Shown: piece after piece, positions 45,584 to 57,977 of the stretch | Layout of the letters: every line of letters starts with the position of its first letter | Position numbering within the stretch: the stretch's first letter is position 1 | NCBI GenBank assembly: GCA_020205615.1 | Contig: CM035171.1 | Location: forward strand, 25,795,741-25,859,740 | Origin: Panax quinquefolius | Taxonomy: Eukaryota > Streptophyta > Magnoliopsida > Apiales > Araliaceae | DNA: 64,000 nt | Reading direction: 5' to 3' | Notes under the pieces: model-generated | Databases searched by the model: none | What the model was told of the DNA's origin: nothing | The model's input: the letters and a program-made list of their open reading frames with translations, nothing else | Position numbers and translations under genes: made by a program

Positions 45584-47441
45584 TGAAAGTATTATGCATA
45601 CAAGCCAATCATGTATGATGATAAAGCATATATCGTGTAATCAATCTTATTTATTTATTAATAAAAGAATTATTTATTAAAGGCATTTATTATCTACATG
45701 GTGTCGTTTTAATAATATGTGATAAACCCATAGTTTTAAGCAACGCTTTTAGAATAATGATGATGATCATTCTAATGAGATCTAAATTTTAGAAAGCTTA
45801 AAACTAAAATAGTTCCCAATCATCGATTACTAAATAGGGGATTAGTGAATCCGGATAGATTGGTACATACGCTGTGCTTGCTTCATTGGATGAGGATGAT
45901 TGATCTCACGATCATTTGTGTGGAGACACTAAAGCAAGTATGTAGGTGCTTATTAGAGAATAAGTTCATCGAACGTGACTCGCTAAGGAATACCTAATGG
46001 AGTTTTACTTACCGTCAATAGAATTCTCAGTAGTGATAGTAAGACAAATGATCTCAGACTTGAGATCATCATAAGATCTTATATATAATGAATTACACTT
46101 TGACTTATTCCTTAAGACTCTTAGAGTATATCAAAGGGTATGCTTGGGTGTAATAAGTTATATATGAAGATAATGAATGATCAATAAAGAATCTACCACT
46201 TCTAGTAAAAGGAGAGATGTCCTATGTGATTCGATAAACGACAACCCAGAACTTGGTTAAGGTGGAATGAAATTAGAAAGTAGTTTCTAATTTGCATTCA
46301 TTGGGAGTTGTTCATTTAGGAATCGAAAAATACATATAATTAAATAAAATAAGACTCGACAAGAATTCCATGCCTTATATTTAATCGGGGACATCAGATG
46401 GTGGAAGGATTGAATCAGACATTTCAAGAACTATTTACTCAAAGGTTCTTTTATGATTAATGTTGAAATCTATATTATCCGGAAAGTCGTTGATCGCTAG
46501 TGGAGGCTTATCCCTATATGTAGAATAAATATTATTTATTTAAATAAATTATTTGTTTAATTTATTTATTTAAATGAGATTAGAATTGTTCTAATGATTT
46601 ATTCACAACCGGCTTAATATGGAGAACCTAAAGGGTCACACCATAAAAAGGAAGAATAATTATTTAAGAAGTTAATGGCATAATTGTAATAATATGTTAA
46701 GTATATTTAATTTAATCTATGGTGATAGTAATAAATTAAATAGCTTAATATTTATTATTTAATATTTTAGAAATATTAAATATAAATTAATAAGAGGAGT
46801 CTTATTAATATTATTATAATTATTATTATTTTAATTTCTAAAAGGTTTAGGAATTAATTTAATATTAGTATTTCATTTATTCCTAATCGATTAGAAAAAA
46901 AATTAGTTAAAGGAGTTTAATTAATTATCCCTAATAGATTAGGGGAGCCCATTTAATTAAAAGAGTTTAATTAAATAAATAATACCTTATTTTAATTAAA
47001 ATAGGTTACATAATATCTTTATAAGAGGAGTCTTATATTAGATATGAGAATACGTAATTCCAAGAGTTGGAGAAGACACCCTTTTCTTATTCAGATAGAA
47101 AACTAGGGTTTCGAGCCAAATCCCTTCTTCTTGAAAAATTCCTCTTCCTTGGTGGATCACCTATATAGAGGCCCATACACTGGGTGGCTTACATCGATCA
47201 AAGGAAGGAATCTACCCCGAGATTCAAGGAGATCATGAGAGAGAAGAGGAGGTGAACTCGCACTCGAGGAAGCTCGCTTTTACAAGGGTATGATTTCATA
47301 ATTTCTTATTCTTCGCTTTAATTAATAATATGCATAAAGGATGATCCGTAATTGGTTTGTGAAAAATTTTAAAATCGATTTTATCTCGCTCGCTTATATT
47401 TTGCAATTTGATTGCTACTTTGATTTTCATAAAACCTAACA
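45584..47441 (+). repeat. Copia LTR B (shared middle LTR)
   Basis: 1858 bp, TGAAAGTATTATGC ... CCTAACA. It acts as 3' LTR of internal region A and 5' LTR of B. Confidence 0.85.
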
Positions 47442-48055
47442 AAGGGGTATCGAGCCAAACTTTATGCTAATTATTAATTATTTAGATTCCATATATGTAT
47501 GGGTATGAATTTAGAATAATTTATTGGGTATAATTTGTTGTATAAAATTATTATTTCAAAAATTGAATTATTTTTTTTAATCGTCAAAAAAAAAAAAGAA
47601 AAAAAAATTTTTTTTATTATGCAATCCATGCAACTCCATGCCACTTTGTGGGAAAATTTGTATGGCGTTAGAATTTGTTGCCATCTCATTGGAACCGTTT
47701 GCACTCGCTTGGTCTAATTTGATTTGTAGCCATCACGTTGACCGAGGTCATGAAAGCAAATCAATCATTTGGAAGGTTATATATATATATATAAATAAGA
47801 TACATGCGTCGCCACGTGGAATGGAAAAGCAAATGGCAACATGGCGTGAATCTATATATAATCCTTTTTTTTTTTAATTAAACCGTGACCTGCTGCTGTC
47901 ACGTTAAAAGCTTCAAGCATGAAATCATGGATTACTCACGTTGACCGAGGTGCAATGCAATTATAGGAAATTGTTCAATAAAGTATGAAGAAAAGAAAAC
48001 AAAGCAAAGTATTAAGAAAAACAAAGCAAATCCGCCCATTTTTTTATAAAAGTAG

Positions 48056-48098
<43 letters not shown>

Positions 48099-49408
48099 AT
48101 ATATATTAATTTTAATAATTTTATAATTAAAATAAAAGAGTTTATTTTAATCTTGAAATTCGATTTCATGCAACATAAAATTGCCCATTAAATGATACTC
48201 ATATATATATGGAATGATTTTATTTATCGATACATATGATGATATACGTATGATAATAAATGGGATTGATTATGGACAATCGACCAATATGATTGGATTT
48301 ATTTTAGTTGGATGTTTTGAATGAATGGGTTTTATTAAATGGGGTCTCACAGATTCTGCCTTTTTTTCTCGGTTTTCTTTCGATGTAAATTCTATCTCTC
48401 TCCTATGTATTCCCCTCGATCACGATCAAGGTTTCTATTTAAATTAAATAGTTTAATGTAATAGGATTAGTTAGAATTTTTTAGAAGAACCAAGACCAAG
48501 ATCAAGGAGCGCCAAGACCCGCTTCAGTAATGGAGCCCAAGTTTAAATGTAATAGTTATATTTAAATGTTTATTCTTTTGCACCCTGGGGAGTTTGAATT
48601 TTGGTTCACTTGGTGGCTCTAGTGAACCAAACTAGAATAAAAGTCCATAATCAATCCGGGTAGAATATAGTATTCTATATGTGCATTGCTAGTATTATAT
48701 ATATTATATATTATGCAAACATGCTTCAGATGTTTAATAATATGACGTATTTTATATATATATTTGCACATGCGCTAAACAAGATGAGACAAATAATAAC
48801 AAATCCTCAAAGTTTTTTTATTAAGTCTTAAGCGCTCAAAGATATTTAGAATATCGAACGTCGCTTTCTAGCATGATAAAATTAATAGAGTATTAAATAT
48901 TTAATATGAGTTTGTTGTGTCACCACAAGGCAAGTATTAAGTATTTAAGATGTTAATTTATCACATTTGATGCTTATAAAGAAAATTGAACAATATTGTT
49001 TTGTTGTGTCACCACAAGGGCTTATATTTTCTTTTTTGAATATACGGAAGTGCTAAAGTTGGACTTAACTTAGATAATTTTGATTCTGGATGTGTCACCA
49101 CTGATCAAAATAATCTAAGAGGGCAAAACATAAGGAGTTACATGTTGATGTAATTGACAAGGAGTTGTCTACCTATTTATTTATATATAGTTTGTCAGGT
49201 CACCACAAGGCTATATATATTTGAAATGGGATCCTTATTCTCACTAGCAAAAAACTTTAATTAGATTTTGTTAACTATATAAATGAGGGTAATATAGTTT
49301 GAAGAAAATAGTGGAGATACCAATATAAAATAAGACCTAATTTATTTTGGTAATTAATAAATGAATGTTTGCTAAAATATTGTCTTTTTTACATGCGTAA
49401 TTTTGAAA
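47442..49408 (+). other. Copia B primer-binding site and leader
   Basis: GGGGTATCGAGCC follows the LTR. The leader is collinear with that of copy A and includes an (AT)n stretch at about 48062-48108. Confidence 0.7.
48895..49220 (+). ncRNA. Four-hairpin array in copia B leader
   Basis: TTGTGTCACCACAA apices lie at 48915-48928 and 49004-49017. ATGTGTCACCACTG is on the 16-bp stem at 49069-49119, and a changed fourth apex (GTCAGGTCACCACAA) lies at about 49194-49208. Stems and spacing match copy A. Confidence 0.65.
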
Positions 49409-50225
49409 ATGTCACATTCACTAATTTCATCTGCAAGCATACTTGATGCTAACAAACCGACCGGATCGAACTACTACACCTGACCGGTTAAGGAATCGAG
49501 AATTGTTCTCACCGCCGAAAAGATTTCTTATGTCCTAAATTCGCCCCAGCACTGCAAAAAAAGTTGCGCAGACAACCTTCCGAGGAAGAGATTGCTACTT
49601 TTAAACAAAGGGCAAGATGATGCATCCGTGGCTCAACGCATCATGCTCGCATCCATGAGTAACGAGCTTCAGCCACAAGATGAAAACATGGATGGATGCT
49701 CCTACTATGCTATCGCACCTTGAGAGAGTCAGATGGTGAGCAAAGTAGATCGCTAGATATGAAATATCTAAGGAGCTCTTCCGATCTCTGGATGACCGAG
49801 GGCACCACCGCTGAGACTCATGTCCTAAAGATGATCAACTGATTGAACGCCTGGACAGCTTGGGTTCGCTCATGGATGGGGAGTTGAGTCAAGATTTAGT
49901 CTTCAAATACCCTGCACACCTTCTCACAATTTGTTGTGAATTTTCACATGAATAAGTTGGATGTCACCGCTCAATTACTTAACATGTTGAAAATCGTCAA
50001 GGTCACTTCCCATCCAAGAAGAACCATGTCTTAATGGTGGATGATTCTTCCAAGAAAAGGAAGAGGCCCAAGGTATCTTCCAAAAGAAGAAATCCAAGAA
50101 GGCTAAGGGAAAGGCGAAAGTGAAGGATCAAAAGAAACTCGATCCAGCCTAGCAAAGGAATTTGCTTCCATTGTAATAAGTCGGGTCATTGGAAGAGGAA
50201 CTGCAAGGATTATCTTGCGTAACAA
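49409..50225 (+). pseudogene. Copia B gag
   Basis: The ATG at 49409 is in the same context as in copy A. The CCHC knuckle is intact in one frame (CFHCNKSGHWKRNC, about 50163-50205), ending KDYLA. Several short indels break the upstream frame at positions different from those in copy A. Confidence 0.75.
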
Positions 50226-50269
50226 AAGCGTAAGAAGCTTGGAGAAGCTTCAATCCTAATCAAGGTTTG

Positions 50270-51720
50270 TTTATGATTGAAATTAATTTTTCCGAAAGTC
50301 AATCTTCTACTGGGTATTGGATACCGGATGTGGTTCTCACATATGTAATAATATGCAGGACCGGTCAAGTAGAAAGTCGAAAGAAGGATGAGGTCGTCCC
50401 ACGAGGGAAATGGAGCAAAGGTTGTCGACACAATGTAGGGACTTATTGTTTAAAGACGCCTTACGGCAAGTTCATTAATTTAAATAATTGTTATTTTGTT
50501 CCAAATATCATTAGAAACATTATTTCTATCTCTCGTATTGATATGGATGGTTTTAATATTATAATAAAGAACAACAGCTTGTTCTATTTATAATGATAAT
50601 GTTTTATATGGTGTGGTAATTTATGTAAATGGACTTTATATACTGACTTGCATGAAAATATATTTCAAATTGAACAAACTAAGAAAAGGAAAAGAGATGA
50701 TGTTAATTATACCTTCATGTGGCAATCGTAGACTTGGTCATATTAATGAAACAAGATTATCCAAGTTCAGATAAAGATGGGCTCAGAGAGCTATCTCGAT
50801 TATGAATCATATCCAACTTGTGAATCTTGTCTCATGGGTAATGACTAAATCTCCTTTTTTAGTGGAAAAGGAGAAAGAGTTACAGAGTTGTTAGGGTTGG
50901 TACACACATGTATGTATGTGGACCCATGACAAACCATCGCACGAGGAGGGTATTCTTATTTTATTACATTCACCGACGACCACTCAAGATTTGGATATGT
51001 GTATTTAATGAAATACAAATCAATCATTTGAAAAGTTCAAAGAGTTCGTAAGTGAAGTTGAGAAGCAAACCGGTAAGAGTATTAAGATTCTTCGATCCGA
51101 TCGAGGAGGAGAATACTTAAGTGGTGAGTTTCTCAATTGTCTCAAAGAAAATGGTATAATCTCACAATGGACTCCACCAGGACGCCACAGATGAATGGTG
51201 TATTCGAAAGGAGAAATCGATCATTGTTGGACATGGTTCGATCTATGATGAGTTTTACCGACCTTCCAGCTTCTTTCCGGGATATGCCTAGAATCTACCA
51301 CGATACCTACTTAACAAGGTACCTACAAAATCCATCCCCAAGACCCCATATGAGTTATGGATAGGAGGAAACCAAATCTTAAGCATGTTAAGACTTGGGG
51401 TTGTCCAAATTTTATGTCAAAAAGTTTGAAAACGATAAGTCGCAGACTAGATCCGATAAATGTAGATTTGTGGGATACCCTAAAGAAACATCGGGTATTA
51501 TTTCTATCATCCAACCGATCAAAAGGTGTTTGTTCATGAAACATGCCGCTTTCTTCGAAAAGGAGTTTATCCTGAAGGGTCCGTGGGAGTAAGATATATC
51601 TTCAAGAAGTTCAAGAACCACAAAATACTACTGTGATCAAAGTGAGGTACCTAACCAAGTAGAGATTCCTTCAGTACTCACACCCTATTCAGAACTGAAG
51701 AGTACCAAAGATACCAGACA
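50270..51720 (+). pseudogene. Copia B protease and integrase
   Basis: The protease triad D-T-G is encoded at 50320-50328 (VLDTGCGSH). The frame slips just before it, whereas copy A slips just after it. NCYFVPNIIRNIISISRID lies at about 50480-50540. Then come the CESCLMG finger (50817-50837), the integrase core with DDHSRFGYVYLM, SDRGGEYLSGEF (51098-51130) and GVFERRNRSLLDMVRSM (51197-51250, catalytic-type glutamate present). The KTWGCP / DKCRFVGYPKET region is at 51390-51490. Confidence 0.75.
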
Positions 51721-51779
51721 GTATGGACTTGTCATAGAGAGATGACAATGAGGTACGATCATAGATGATGATGATCCAT

Positions 51780-53294
51780 TGAATTACTTAACAAAGCTAT
51801 GAGTAGTAAAGACTCTCAGAGAAATGGCAAGAAGCCATGAAACCGAGATGGACTCCATGATGAGAACCAAGTATGGACTTTGGTCTCACCACCAAGGCAT
51901 TAAGCCTATTGGGTGAAAATGGGTCTTTAAAAGAAAGACCGAGCAGAGGCGGCAAGGTAGAGACCTATAAGGTCCGGATGGTTGCAAAAGGTTTCAAACA
52001 AAGACAAGGAGTCGACTATGATTTAAACCTTCTCACCAAAGAGTAATGCTCAAGTCCATTCGGATTTTGCTTTGCGATCAGTACTTACCACGACTACGTA
52101 AATCGCAGATGGACGTGAAAACGGCCTTCCTCAATGGGAAACTTGAGGAGGATGTGTATATGACACAACCCAGAGGGATTTGTTTCAAAGGTTGGAACAA
52201 ATCAAGTCTCAGAAGCTACAACGATCCATTTATGGATTAAAGCAAGCTTCTCGTAGGTGGAACATCCGCTTTTGATGAGACAATCAAAAGTTTGATTTTA
52301 TCAAAATGAGGATGAACCATGTGTGTACAAGAAGGTTAGTGGGAGCGCTTATTTCATTCCTTGTATTATATGTTGATGATATATTACCGATAGGGAATGA
52401 TATTCCTATCGCAAAACAATTAAAATCAAGTTATCTAAACACTTCTCCACGAAGGACTTGGGAGAAGCATCCTATATTTTGGGGATAAAGATCTATAGAG
52501 ATAGATCTAATAGGATGCTTGGCTTATCCCAAGGAACGACATCGACATGATGCTAAAAAGGTTTAGCATGGAAGATTCCAAAAGAGGTCTCATGCCGATG
52601 AGCCATGGAATACATCTCTCCAAGAAACAAGCCCCAAAGACACTGAGAGAGAAACCGATGATGAGTAAGATTCCTTATGCTTCAAAGAATAGGATCTATC
52701 ATGTACTGCAGATGATATGTACTAGACCAGATGTCGCCATGCACTTAGTGTAACAAGCAGATATCACCGAATCCAGAGAGAAGAACATCTGGAAGGCAAA
52801 AGTGAAAATATCCTAAAGTACTTAAGAAGAACTAAGGATGTATTTCTTGTTTACGGTGGTCCGAATTAAAACCAGAGGGCTTCACAGACTCAAGTTTTCA
52901 AACAGACCAAGATGACAAGAACTGCTTTCGGGGTATGTGTTTACCTTAAACGGTGGCGCAGTTGAGTTCGAAAAGTTCCAAGCAAAGAAAAAGCGATTTC
53001 GATTCAAAGGATGAGGCAGAGTACATAGTCGCAAGTGAAGTCGCAAAGGAAGTCGTTTGGATGAAGAAGTTCATTACCGAACTGGTGTGGTTCCTAGCAT
53101 TAAAGGACCAAAGGTTTTATTCTCGTGACAACATCGAGTCGTTGCAAAGTTTAAGGGAACCTGTGTCTCATCGTAAATCCAAACACGTGTCATGGCGATT
53201 TCATTTGATCGAGAGATCATCGAAAAGAGAGACGCCACCACCGAGCGTGTGGACTCTCAAGACAATATTGCAGATCCATTTACTAAAGCGTTAA
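51780..53294 (+). pseudogene. Copia B reverse transcriptase and RNase H
   Basis: RT: QMDVKTAFLNGKLEEDVYMTQ (52107-52168) and LYVDDILPIGND (52368-52402). RNase H: YLRRTKDVFLVYGG (about 52818-52860), then DSKDEAEYIVASEVAKEVVWMKKFI (52998-53077, acidic catalytic residues) and SHRKSKHVSWRFHLIE (53167-53214), which is the normal C-terminal end of copia pol. Frame changes occur between these blocks. Confidence 0.8.
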
Positions 53295-53357
53295 CACAAC
53301 AAAGCAGTTTGATCGTCACTTAGAGAAGATGGGTATGAGATACCACTACGATGGCTT

Positions 53358-53374
53358 TAGTGCAAGTGGGAGAT
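53358..53374 (+). other. Copia B polypurine tract
   Basis: AGTGCAAGTGGGAGAT abuts the LTR start TGAAAG. This is the standard copia tract (CAAGTGGGAGA) that primes plus-strand DNA. It is absent from copy A. Confidence 0.8.
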
Positions 53375-55222
53375 TGAAAGTATTACGATACAAGCCAATC
53401 ACGTATGATGATAAAGCATATAATCGTGTAATCAATCTTATTTATTTATTAATAAAAGAATTATTTATTAAAGGCATTTATTATCTACATGGTGTCGCTT
53501 TTTAATAATATGTGATAAACCCATAGTTTTAAGCAACGCTTTTAGAATAATGATGATGATCATTCTAATGAGATCTAAATTTTAGAAAGCTTAAAACTAA
53601 AATAGTTCCCAATCATGGATTACTAAATGGGGATTAGTGAATCCCGGATAGATTGGTACATCGCTGCTTGCTTCATCGATGAGGATGATCGATCTCACGA
53701 TCATTTGTGTGGAGACACTAAAGCAAGTATGTAGGTGCTTATTAGAGAATAAGTTCATCGAACGTGACTCGCTAAGGAATACCTAATGGAGTTTTACTTA
53801 CCGTCAATAGGAATTTCAGTAGTGATAGTAAGACAAATGATCTCAGACTTGAGATCATCATAGTATCTTATATATAATGAATTACACTTTGACTTATTCC
53901 TTAAGACTCTTAGAGTATATCAAAGGGTATGCTTGGGTGTAATAAGTTATATATGAAGATAATGAATGATCAATAAAGAATCTACCACTTCTAGTAAAAA
54001 AGGAGAGATGTCCTATGTGATTCGATAAATGACAACCCAGAATCCTTGGTTAAGGTGGAATGAAATTAGAAAGTAGTTTCTAATTTGCATTCATTGGGAG
54101 TTGTTCATTTAGGAATCAAATACATATAATTAAATAAAATAAGACTTGACAAGAATTCCATGCCTTATATTTAATCGGGACATCAGATGGTGGAAGGATT
54201 GAATCAGACAAGAACTATTTACTCAAAGGTTCTTTTATGATTAATGTTGAAATCTATATTATCCGGAAAGTCGTTGATCGCTAGGAGGCTTATCCCTATC
54301 AGAATAAATATTATTTATTTAAATAAATTATTTGTTTAATTTATTTATTTAAATGAGATTAGAATTGTTCTAATTAATTTATTCACAAACCGTTTAATAT
54401 GGAGAACCTAAAGGGTCACACCATAAAAGGAAGAATAATTATTTAAGAAGTTAATGGCATAATTGTAATAATATGTTAAGTATATTTAATTTAATCTATG
54501 GTGATAGAATAAATTAAATAGCTTAATATTTATTATTTAATATTTTAGAAATATTAAATATAAATTAATAAGAGGAGTCTTATTAATATTATTATAATTA
54601 TTATTATTTTAATTTCTAAAAGGTTTAGGAATTAATTTAATATTAGATTCTCATTTATTCCTAATTCGATTAAAAAAAAATTAGTTAAAGGAGTTTAACT
54701 AATTATCCCTAATAGATTAGGGAGCCCATTTAATTAAAAGAGTTTAATTAAATAAATAATACCTTATTTTAATTAAAATAGGGTTACATAATATCTTTAT
54801 AAGAGGAGTCTTATATTAGATATGAGAATACGTAATTCCAAGAGTTGGAGAGTACACCCCTTTTCTTATTCAGATAGGAAAACTAGGGTTTGAGCCAAAT
54901 CCCTTCTTCTTGAAAAATTCCTCTTCCTTGGTGGATCACCTATAGAGGCCACACACTTGGGTGGCTTACATTGATCAAAGGAAGGAATCTACCCGGAGAT
55001 TCAAGGAGATCGCGGAGAAGTAGGAGGTGAACTCGTACCTGAGGAAGCTCGTTTCTACAAGGGTATGATTTCATAATTTCTTATTCTTCGCTTTAATTAA
55101 TAATATGCATAAAGGATGATCCCGTAATTGGTTTGTGAAAAATTTTAAAATCGATTTTATCTCGCTCGCTTATATTTTGCAATTTGATTGCTACTTTGAT
55201 TTTTTCACGAAAAAAACCTAAC
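53375..55222 (+). repeat. Copia LTR C
   Basis: 1848 bp, TGAAAGTATTACG ... CCTAAC. Its end joins gypsy LTR L2 directly. Confidence 0.85.
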
Positions 55223-55689
55223 GGTGAAAAAGACCATCACACTATTTCTCTGTTATCCCCGCTCGACCCAGCTACACTCTTATTACCTGAAAGGAATTGT
55301 GAAGCAAAAAGGGTGAGCACAACTAGCCCAGTAAAGAATATCATGGCTAAGATAATTAATTTATCAACAGCCTTTATCAGAATAACTCAGAGATTTATAA
55401 CATATGGTAGATAATAAAAGTTTTCAACCATAATTGCAGCGAAATCAACAATCCATTGGAAGAGTCAATTATAACATAATGTCTACTATCTCCTCTAGAT
55501 TAAAAGTCCATCGTTGATATTTTATTCATGTAATACTCATCAACAGTTCTTTGTTATACTTAAGACAAATAGAACTTTCAACACTTGTCTTTACCTGAAC
55601 CACCAAAGATGTTAGTTAAATTCACAATTCATATTTATAATAATGTGAATTAACAGTTCCTTCTTGCCACAAAGGCTTAATAGAACGTT

Positions 55690-56085
55690 TACTCAATATC
55701 CTTACCCTAAAGGCTGAAGATATTCAAATGTAATAACAATGATCATACCAATCAGTTGTCTATCTTTGCACTACGGGCTAAAGATATTCAACTATTAAAA
55801 ACAATGGTCACGATCATACCAATCAATTGCCTGTCAGTGCACTACGGCCAAAGACATTCAACTGTTAACTAATGGTCATGATCCTGCCAATCACATCATT
55901 GAATTATCCATGCACTACGACCAAGATTATTCGTTAGTATCACTAGTGGTCATGATCATGTTATACACCTGTCCATCTTCGCACTACGGGTCAAAGCTAT
56001 CAAACAACGTATCATCTTTGCACTACAGGCCAAAGATATTCAACAACATATCATCTTTGCACTACAGGCCAAAGACATACAACTG
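55690..56085 (-). repeat. LTR-internal repeats with GCACTACGGGCCAAAGA core
   Basis: The core 'TTTGCACTAC(G/A)GGCCAAAGA(T/C)ATTCAAC' recurs about six times at 60-90 bp intervals. L3 holds the inverted counterpart (GTAGTGCATGGATGGAC units, 61955-62255). Confidence 0.7.
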
Positions 56086-56214
56086 TAAAACCAATAACCA
56101 ACAGTATAATAAAGAATGTATGAAAAAGAATGGATTTTCATTTTCGCCATATACGCAGTAATCACGATATCTGAGATCATTTCCATAATTTAATAAGGAA
56201 TGAATACAAAGGAT

Positions 56215-56700
56215 CATTCACCATGCATGTGGTAATCCACATAGACAGGTTATTCCAATAGAATAATAAAGAATGAAATAACAAAAGACATCACCATGCA
56301 TGCGATAGAGACCACACAGACAGGTTATTCTCAACAGAATAATAAATGCAGAATAATAAATAATGGAACCAGGTCATGCGCAAACGCACAGACAGGATAT
56401 TCCAACAGATTAATAAATAAGAGAACCAGGTCATGCGTAAACGCACAGACATGATGTTCCAACAGAATAATAAATAACGGAACAAGGTCATGCGTAACAC
56501 ACCGACAGGATGTTCCAACAGAATAATAAAAATGGAATAACAGAAGAATTTCACCATGTATGTGATACTTTGCATAGACAGGTTATTCCAACATAATGAT
56601 AAAAAATGGAATAACAGAAGAATTTCACCAAGTATAGGGTAGCCCGCGTATACAGGTTATTCCAACAGAATAATAAAGAATGGAATAATAGAAGTTCTCT
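56215..56700 (-). repeat. LTR-internal ~60-75-bp repeats, each foldback
   Basis: About eight units with GGTTATTCCAACAGAATAAT, then AAAGAATGGAATAAC, then a variable tail containing CACCATGCATG or GGTCATGCG. GTTATTCCA and TGGAATAAC pair within a unit around a loop of about 16 nt. L1 (1250-1450) and L3 (61300-61700) carry the same units. Confidence 0.75.
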
Positions 56701-57004
56701 TCATGAATAAGAAAGAAATAATACCCCTTACGGGTATAACAAATAATATCCCTTACGATAACAATATCCCTTTACCTTTCAAAGAAGAGTATTCCGACTA
56801 GTAGGGCGAGGATATACTCGAAGGAAACTTATACTACGCTCAAAGCTTTCTTAAACTCTAAAGAAATACTCTCAAGATTATAGAAGAAGAATTCTCTTTA
56901 TAGTTTCTCTCTCTAGAGTTTCAATGAATTCGTAAGAAATAATGAAGGAATGAGCTTCTATTTATAAGCTTAGTAGAGTAAGGGTAAAATAGTCTTTTCA
57001 CCAT

Positions 57005-57178
57005 AATTTATGACATCATCGCTTACCTCATCGATCATATGACATCATTGCTTACATCATCGATCAAATGACATCATTGCTTACATCATCCTTCAAATGA
57101 CATCATTGCTTACATCATCCTTCCGATGACATCATTGCTTACCTCATCGTTCCGATGACATCATCGCTTACATCATTA
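57005..57178. repeat. 29-bp minisatellite, six units
   Basis: Unit ATGACATCATTGCTTACATCATC plus TTCAA, TTCCG or GATCAA variants. Only in L2; not seen in L1 or L3. Confidence 0.8.
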
Positions 57179-57439
57179 GAATTCAAATTCAAATTGTTCT
57201 CTTCCACCTCATTTTACTTTTATACCATGAATTTACTATAATAATGTTACCATTCAAATTAAAAAAAAAACATATTATCATATAATCACATCATACTACC
57301 ATAATATAATATTATAATAATGTAATTAAATGAATTATTGATTTACTAATATAATTTCAACCAACGGTCTGAAAAATTAGCACATTTCCTCATGGAATAA
57401 TATTGTACCCAAAAATAATTTGGACCGAAAATAAATATA

Positions 57440-57850
57440 TTGCTCGGGTGAATAGTAACTCATGAATAGTAACTCGTGAATAGTAACTCATGAATAGTAA
57501 CTCGTGAATAATAACTCGTGAATAGTAACTCGTGAATATCAACTCATAAATAGTAACTCATGAATAGTAACTCGTGAATAGTACTCCGATACAAAAAGTG
57601 TCCCAAATATTCGAGTGAATAATACTAGAGTGAATAGTAATTTGGGTGAATAGTAACCCGTGAATAGTAATTCGTGAATAGTAACTCCGACACAAAAAGT
57701 GTCCCAAATACTCGAGTGAACAATACTAGAGTGAATAGTAATTTGGGTGAATAATAACCCGTAAATAGTAACTCGTGAATAGTACTCCAACACGAAAAGT
57801 GTCCCAAATACCCGAGTGAATAATACTAGAGTGAATAGTAACTGGGTATT
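57440..57850. repeat. GAATAGTAACTCGT short repeats and ~95-bp higher-order units
   Basis: About ten 14-16-bp GTGAATAGTAACTC(G/A) units are followed by three roughly 95-bp units with CACAAAAAGTGTCCCAAATA and GAGTGAATAATACTAGAGTG. A shorter version lies in L1 at 1945-2085. Confidence 0.75.
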
Positions 57851-57977
57851 TTATGACAACTTGTCTACTTTGAAAAATTTTCAAATATGACCCTTAACTT
57901 TAACCTTTTATCAATTTAATTATTTACCAAAATAGAAAAATTGAATAATTTTATTTCATAAAATTCGGGGTCTCACA

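Larger units (their letters stand above)
38226..55222 (+). mobile_element. Tandem Ty1/copia array: LTR-internal-LTR-internal-LTR
   Basis: Three LTRs (38226-40078, 45584-47441, 53375-55222) bound two internal regions (40079-45583 = A; 47442-53374 = B) of the same family, all in plus orientation. The middle LTR serves both. A and B are collinear and highly similar apart from small indels and a 418-bp deletion at the end of A. The left flank is host-like and the right flank is gypsy LTR L2, with no matching target duplication (CCAAG left, GGTGA right). This structure is expected from unequal recombination between elements of one family rather than one insertion. Confidence 0.9.
55223..57977 (-). 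mobile_element. Ty3/gypsy LTR (copy L2), truncated by the copia array
   Basis: On the minus strand it begins TGTGAGACCCCGAATTTTATG at 57977 and runs to 55223, where the copia LTR cuts it about 260 bp short of the 3' end known from L3. No purine tract precedes its start, so it is a 5' or solo LTR. It contains several minisatellite arrays, listed separately. The GGGTGAGCACAACTAGCCC segment near 55310 matches 62490 in L3 inverted. Confidence 0.8.

Noticed and set aside
48062..48110. Origin or regulatory signal in the (AT)n tract
   Set aside because: Simple microsatellite in a retrotransposon leader, also present in copy A at 40690-40740.
57005..57178. 29-bp repeats as a CRISPR array
   Set aside because: Direct tandem units without spacers; a minisatellite in an LTR.
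57539..57807. Minus-strand YYSRVTIHELLFT repeat protein
   Set aside because: Translation of short tandem DNA repeats in an LTR; reads similarly in overlapping frames.
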